From Peptococcaceae bacterium (lineage in GTDB: Bacteria > Bacillota > Peptococcia > Peptococcales > Peptococcaceae): a stretch of 7,610 nt of DNA. The notes below the pieces were generated by a model that was given only the letters and a program-made list of their open reading frames with translations, ran no database searches and was not told where the DNA came from. Location: the NCBI GenBank assembly GCA_017387265.1, contig JAFOFM010000086.1, positions 1 through 7,610 on the forward strand. The letters run 5' to 3'. This document shows, piece after piece, positions 4,518 through 7,610 of the stretch (its first letter is position 1; each line of letters starts with the position of its first letter). The position numbers and the translations under genes are program-made.

Positions 4518-5933
4518 ATGAAAAAACACTATGAATCACCGCTTGCCTCCCGTTATGCATCGGAATATATGTTATCGCTGTTTTCGGCAGACACGCGTAT
4601 CAAAACATGGAGAAAACTCTGGATTGCATTGGCGCGGGCAGAAAAAAATCTGGGTCTGCCCGTCACGGAAGAACAGATTGCGGAGCTGGAAGACCAGATT
4701 GACAATATCGATTATGATATGGCAGCGAAGCGGGAAAAGGAAGTACGCCATGATGTAATGGCGCATGTTTATACTTACGGAAAAGCGGCACCGTCTGCCG
4801 CCGGCATTATTCATTTAGGAGCAACCAGCTGTTATGTGACGGACAATGCCGATTTGATTTTATACCGGGATGGACTTCGCTATCTGCGAGGCGAGCTTTT
4901 AAAGGTAATGGCGAATCTGGCATGTTTTGCCGAGAAATATAAAGCTATGCCAACGCTTGGATATACACATTATCAGCCGGCTCAGCTGGTTACCGTGGGA
5001 AAACGGGCAACATTATGGCTGCAGGATTTCCTGACAGATTTAGAAGAAATGGATTTTGTACTGAGTCAGATGAAATTTCTTGGATGCCGAGGGACAACCG
5101 GCACGGAGGCCAGTTTTATGGAGCTCTTTGAAGGCGATGAGGCGAAAATTGATGAAATGAACCGCCAGATCTCATCTGAATTTGGTTTTAACCGCTGCTT
5201 TGATGTATGCGGGCAGACCTATCCGCGTAAATTGGATAGTCGTATTTTAAATGTGCTGGCTTCGATTGCATCTAGCTGTTATCGCATGGCAAATGATATT
5301 CGTTTATTACAGCATGACCGCCAGCTGGAAGAACCATTTGAAAAAAATCAGATTGGCTCATCTGCTATGGCCTATAAAAGAAATCCGATGCGCAGTGAAC
5401 GCATCTGTTCGCTGGCTCGATATCTGATTGCTGATAGTATGAATGCACACATGACAGCATCGACCCAGTGGATGGAGCGTACACTGGATGATTCGGCCAA
5501 TCGCCGGATTTCCATGCCGGAAGGTTTTCTTTGTGCAGACGCTATTTTGCGGCTTGCACAGAATGTGACAGACGGTATTCATGTTAATGAAAAAATTGTA
5601 GAAAAAACGGTAAAGGAATACCTGCCGTTTATTGCTACGGAAAATCTGATGATGGAGGGAGTAAAACGGGGCGGCGACCGGCAGGAGCTGCACGAGATTA
5701 TTCGGCGATGTTCTATGGAATCGACAGCACGAATGAAAGATGGCGAAGCATGTGATTTGCTAAAACGTCTGGCAGCGGAACCTGCTTTTACAATGACAGA
5801 AGCAGAGATGGAGGACATACTGGACCCGGATTTGTATATCGGGCGCTGTGCCGGGCAGGTAACAGCCTTTCTGGATAAAGTGAAACCTCTGCTGAACGAG
5901 GTTTCAGATGGGAGTGCCGAAATTACACTCTGA
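4518..5933 (+). CDS. purB: Adenylosuccinate lyase
   Basis: PurB releases fumarate twice in purine synthesis, from SAICAR to give AICAR and from adenylosuccinate to give AMP. It is a member of the fumarase/aspartase superfamily and acts as a homotetramer. The 471-residue protein shows KREKEVRHDVMAH (71-83), LGATSCYVTDN (100-110), the catalytic-histidine segment GYTHYQPAQ (148-156, H151) and the superfamily signature GSSAMAYKRNPMRSE (280-294), whose flexible loop carries the catalytic serine. It is longer than the B. subtilis-type enzyme (about 430 residues) and seems closer to the long form found in many Clostridia and in eukaryotes; this is from memory. AAAGGAG at 4504-4510 lies seven bases before the ATG. 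Its position directly behind purC fits consecutive pathway steps and co-transcription. Confidence 0.97.
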   Translation: MKKHYESPLASRYASEYMLSLFSADTRIKTWRKLWIALARAEKNLGLPVTEEQIAELEDQIDNIDYDMAAKREKEVRHDVMAHVYTYGKAAPSAAGIIHLGATSCYVTDNADLILYRDGLRYLRGELLKVMANLACFAEKYKAMPTLGYTHYQPAQLVTVGKRATLWLQDFLTDLEEMDFVLSQMKFLGCRGTTGTEASFMELFEGDEAKIDEMNRQISSEFGFNRCFDVCGQTYPRKLDSRILNVLASIASSCYRMANDIRLLQHDRQLEEPFEKNQIGSSAMAYKRNPMRSERICSLARYLIADSMNAHMTASTQWMERTLDDSANRRISMPEGFLCADAILRLAQNVTDGIHVNEKIVEKTVKEYLPFIATENLMMEGVKRGGDRQELHEIIRRCSMESTARMKDGEACDLLKRLAAEPAFTMTEAEMEDILDPDLYIGRCAGQVTAFLDKVKPLLNEVSDGSAEITL

Positions 5934-5957
5934 ATTCTCAGCTTTGTGCGATTAGAC

Positions 5958-5988
5958 TTGCTTTACAAAAGCAGCATTTTGAAAGCAG
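5958..5988 (+). promoter_or_regulatory. Hairpin in the purB-guaA interval
   Basis: Bases 5966-5970 (CAAAA) pair with 5977-5981 (TTTTG) around the hexaloop GCAGCA. The stem continues after a single bulged A5965 with TGCTTT (5959-5964) against AAAGCA (5982-5987) and a closing T-G pair. No T-run follows, so it is not a standard terminator. A further TGCTTT at 6029-6034 could pair with either AAAGCA copy (5968-5973, 5982-5987), giving alternative folds. The rest of the 138-bp interval (5934-6071) shows no convincing promoter, so guaA is probably transcribed from upstream. Confidence 0.5.
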
Positions 5989-6071
5989 TTATTTGAAAAT
6001 AGTTTTGTGTATCTCATTTTGGGAATTTTGCTTTGGAAAAAACAAACAACACATGGAGGATGCGTGTTTTT

Positions 6072-7604
6072 ATGGATAAAATTTTAGTTCTGGATTTTGG
6101 CGGTCAGTATAGTCAGTTGATTGCCCGCCGGGTTCGTGGACAGCATGTATATGCGGAAATAAAGCCTTACAGCTGTATAACGGTGGATGAAATCAAAAAA
6201 GAGGGCTATCAGGGAATTATTTTCACAGGCGGCCCAAACAGTGTGTATGATGCCGCCTCCCCTCATTATGACCCGAAAGTGCTGACCTTGGGGATACCTG
6301 TGCTGGGTATCTGCTACGGTGATCAGTTAATGGCCTGGCTAGAAGGCGGGGAAATTACGTCGGCAGAAAACAGCAGTGAATACGGGAAAACGGTGGTATA
6401 TACCGATGAAAACCGTCTGTTTCGCGATATGCCGCGAGAGAGTATCTGCTGGATGAGTCATACGGATTATATCAAAACGGTGCCGGAAGGATTCCGGATT
6501 ATTGCACATACCGAAAAATGTCCGTGTGCGGCTATGTGTGATGAACAGCGAAATCTATACGGTGTTCAGTTTCATCCGGAAGTAACCCACAGCGAATACG
6601 GAGAGCAGATACTTCATAATTTTCTGTTTTCCATCTGCGGCTGTACAGGAGACTGGAAGATGGAGAGCTTTATCGAAACGTCTGTGGAACGATATCGGCG
6701 TGAACTTGCCGGCAAAAACGTGCTGCTGGCGCTTTCGGGGGGGGTGGATTCCTCGGTTGCGGCCGTTCTGCTGCACAAGGCCATTGGAGAGAATCTGACC
6801 TGTGTATTTGTAGATCATGGTCTTCTGCGAAAAGAAGAAGGCGATTTTGTGGAAGTGACCTTTGGAAAACAGTTTGGCATTCGCCTGATTCGTGTGAATG
6901 CAGAAGAACGGTTCCTGAAAAAGCTGGCCGGAATAGTGGAACCAGAACAGAAACGAAAAATAATCGGCGAGGAGTTTATCCGTGTATTTGAAGAGGAAGC
7001 CGGAAAGCTCGGAAAAGTGAATGTGCTGGCGCAGGGAACTATTTATCCAGATGTCATTGAAAGCGGTAAAGGAGATTCGGCAGTGATTAAAAGTCACCAC
7101 AATGTTGGAGGTCTGCCGGATGTGATTGCTTTTGATGAAATGGCAGAGCCGCTTCGTGATTTATTCAAGGATGAAGTGCGGGAAACTGGTACACAGCTTG
7201 GCATTCCAAAGGAACTTGTATGGCGGCAGCCGTTTCCTGGCCCGGGGCTTGCAGTACGCATAATCGGCGAAATTACAAAAGAAAAGCTTGAATTGTTGCG
7301 GGAAGCCGATGCTATTTTCCGCGAAGAAGTGAAACGTGCCGGAGCGGAAAGCATTACCAGTCAGTATTTTGCAGTACTGACCGATACCCGCTCGGTGGGA
7401 GTTATGGGAGATGCCCGCACCTATGGATATACCATTGCACTTCGGGCTGTAACAACGGATGATTTTATGACAGCCGAATGGTCAAGACTTCCTTATGAGC
7501 TGCTGGAGCGGGCGAGCAGCCGTATCACCAACGAGGTAAAAGGTATTAGCCGTGTTGTTTATGATATTACATCCAAACCGCCTGCAACAGTAGAATGGGA
7601 GTGA
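6072..7604 (+). CDS. guaA: GMP synthase (glutamine-hydrolysing)
   Basis: GuaA converts XMP to GMP using ATP and ammonia released from glutamine. The complete 510-residue protein has a class I glutamine amidotransferase domain (about 1-190) with catalytic C81 in GICYGDQ and H168 and E170 in QFHPEV. The ATP pyrophosphatase domain follows, with P-loop LSGGVDSS (221-228), [10 protein letters not shown] (322-331), [10 protein letters not shown] (341-350) and [13 protein letters not shown] (388-400). The C-terminal dimerisation and XMP-binding domain ends in [12 protein letters not shown]. The start ATG 6072 matches the family start ([15 protein letters not shown]). GGAGG (6055-6059) is 12 bases upstream, longer than usual, but the in-frame ATG at 6060 abuts it and is less likely; the frame is also open to 6033. 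A run of eight G (6737-6744) encodes part of the P-loop. The gene lies 138 bp after purB, and the two together provide the last steps to AMP and GMP. Confidence 0.97.
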   Translation: MDKILVLDFGGQYSQLIARRVRGQHVYAEIKPYSCITVDEIKKEGYQGIIFTGGPNSVYDAASPHYDPKVLTLGIPVLGICYGDQLMAWLEGGEITSAENSSEYGKTVVYTDENRLFRDMPRESICWMSHTDYIKTVPEGFRIIAHTEKCPCAAMCDEQRNLYGVQFHPEVTHSEYGEQILHNFLFSICGCTGDWKMESFIETSVERYRRELAGKNVLLALSGGVDSSVAAVLLHKAIGENLTCVFVDHGLLRKEEGDFVEVTFGKQFGIRLIRVNAEERFLKKLAGIVEPEQKRKIIGEEFIRVFEEEAGKLGKVNVLAQGTIYPDVIESGKGDSAVIKSHHNVGGLPDVIAFDEMAEPLRDLFKDEVRETGTQLGIPKELVWRQPFPGPGLAVRIIGEITKEKLELLREADAIFREEVKRAGAESITSQYFAVLTDTRSVGVMGDARTYGYTIALRAVTTDDFMTAEWSRLPYELLERASSRITNEVKGISRVVYDITSKPPATVEWE

Positions 7605-7610
7605 TTGGGA

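Noticed and set aside
6033..6071. In-frame upstream starts for guaA, including ATG at 6060
   Set aside because: GMP synthases begin at [12 protein letters not shown]. The TTG at 6033 has no ribosome binding site and the ATG at 6060 directly abuts GGAGG.
6555..7100. 181-codon open frame antisense to guaA
   Set aside because: The translation has no recognisable domain, and the opposite strand encodes well-conserved GuaA motifs throughout.

Overview
The window looks like a chromosomal segment from a member of the Clostridia (Bacillota), perhaps a Lachnospiraceae- or Eubacteriaceae-like anaerobe. The reasons are strong GGAGG-type ribosome binding sites, sigma-A type promoters with 17-bp spacers, intermediate base composition, a type I glutamine synthetase paired with an ANTAR regulator, and clostridial-looking NadE, PurB and GuaA proteins. 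The genus cannot be fixed from the sequence alone. No mobile elements, tRNA or rRNA genes, or CRISPR arrays were seen.

Layout. (1) Bases 1-561 are the 3' end of gatB on the + strand. It meets the leftward glnA-ANTAR unit at a shared bidirectional terminator (600-647). (2) On the - strand, glnA (1321-2532) is followed by a gene for an ANTAR RNA-binding regulator with a degenerate receiver domain (646-1242). A good promoter for the pair lies at 2594-2622. (3) The 328-bp divergent region between glnA and nadE is dense: a possible GlnR/TnrA-like box, the glnA promoter, a near-consensus nadE promoter, a 22-bp terminator-like hairpin at the predicted 5' end of the nadE transcript, and two more perfect inverted repeats before the nadE ribosome binding site. 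(4) nadE (2861-3610) is followed by a second promoter plus hairpin of almost the same design, then purC (3777-4493), purB (4518-5933) and guaA (6072-7604), which probably form one purine unit.

How the genes fit together. Most of the genes handle ammonia, amide nitrogen or purine nucleotides. Glutamine synthetase fixes ammonia, NadE uses free ammonia, GuaA uses glutamine to make GMP, PurC and PurB make the AICAR and AMP precursors, and GatB is part of the glutamine-dependent tRNA amidotransferase. The coding content is ordinary housekeeping.

The unusual signal is regulatory. nadE and purC are each preceded by a 92-bp cassette with the same geometry: -35, 17 bp, -10, 9 bp, 22-bp hairpin, U-run. 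The hairpins are nearly identical in sequence and differ partly by compensatory changes. No purine riboswitch or PurBox was recognised. I infer conditional termination, or production of short leader RNAs, at two transcription units. Whether the neighbouring ANTAR protein acts on these hairpins is an open hypothesis; they do not match the described two-hexaloop ANTAR target.
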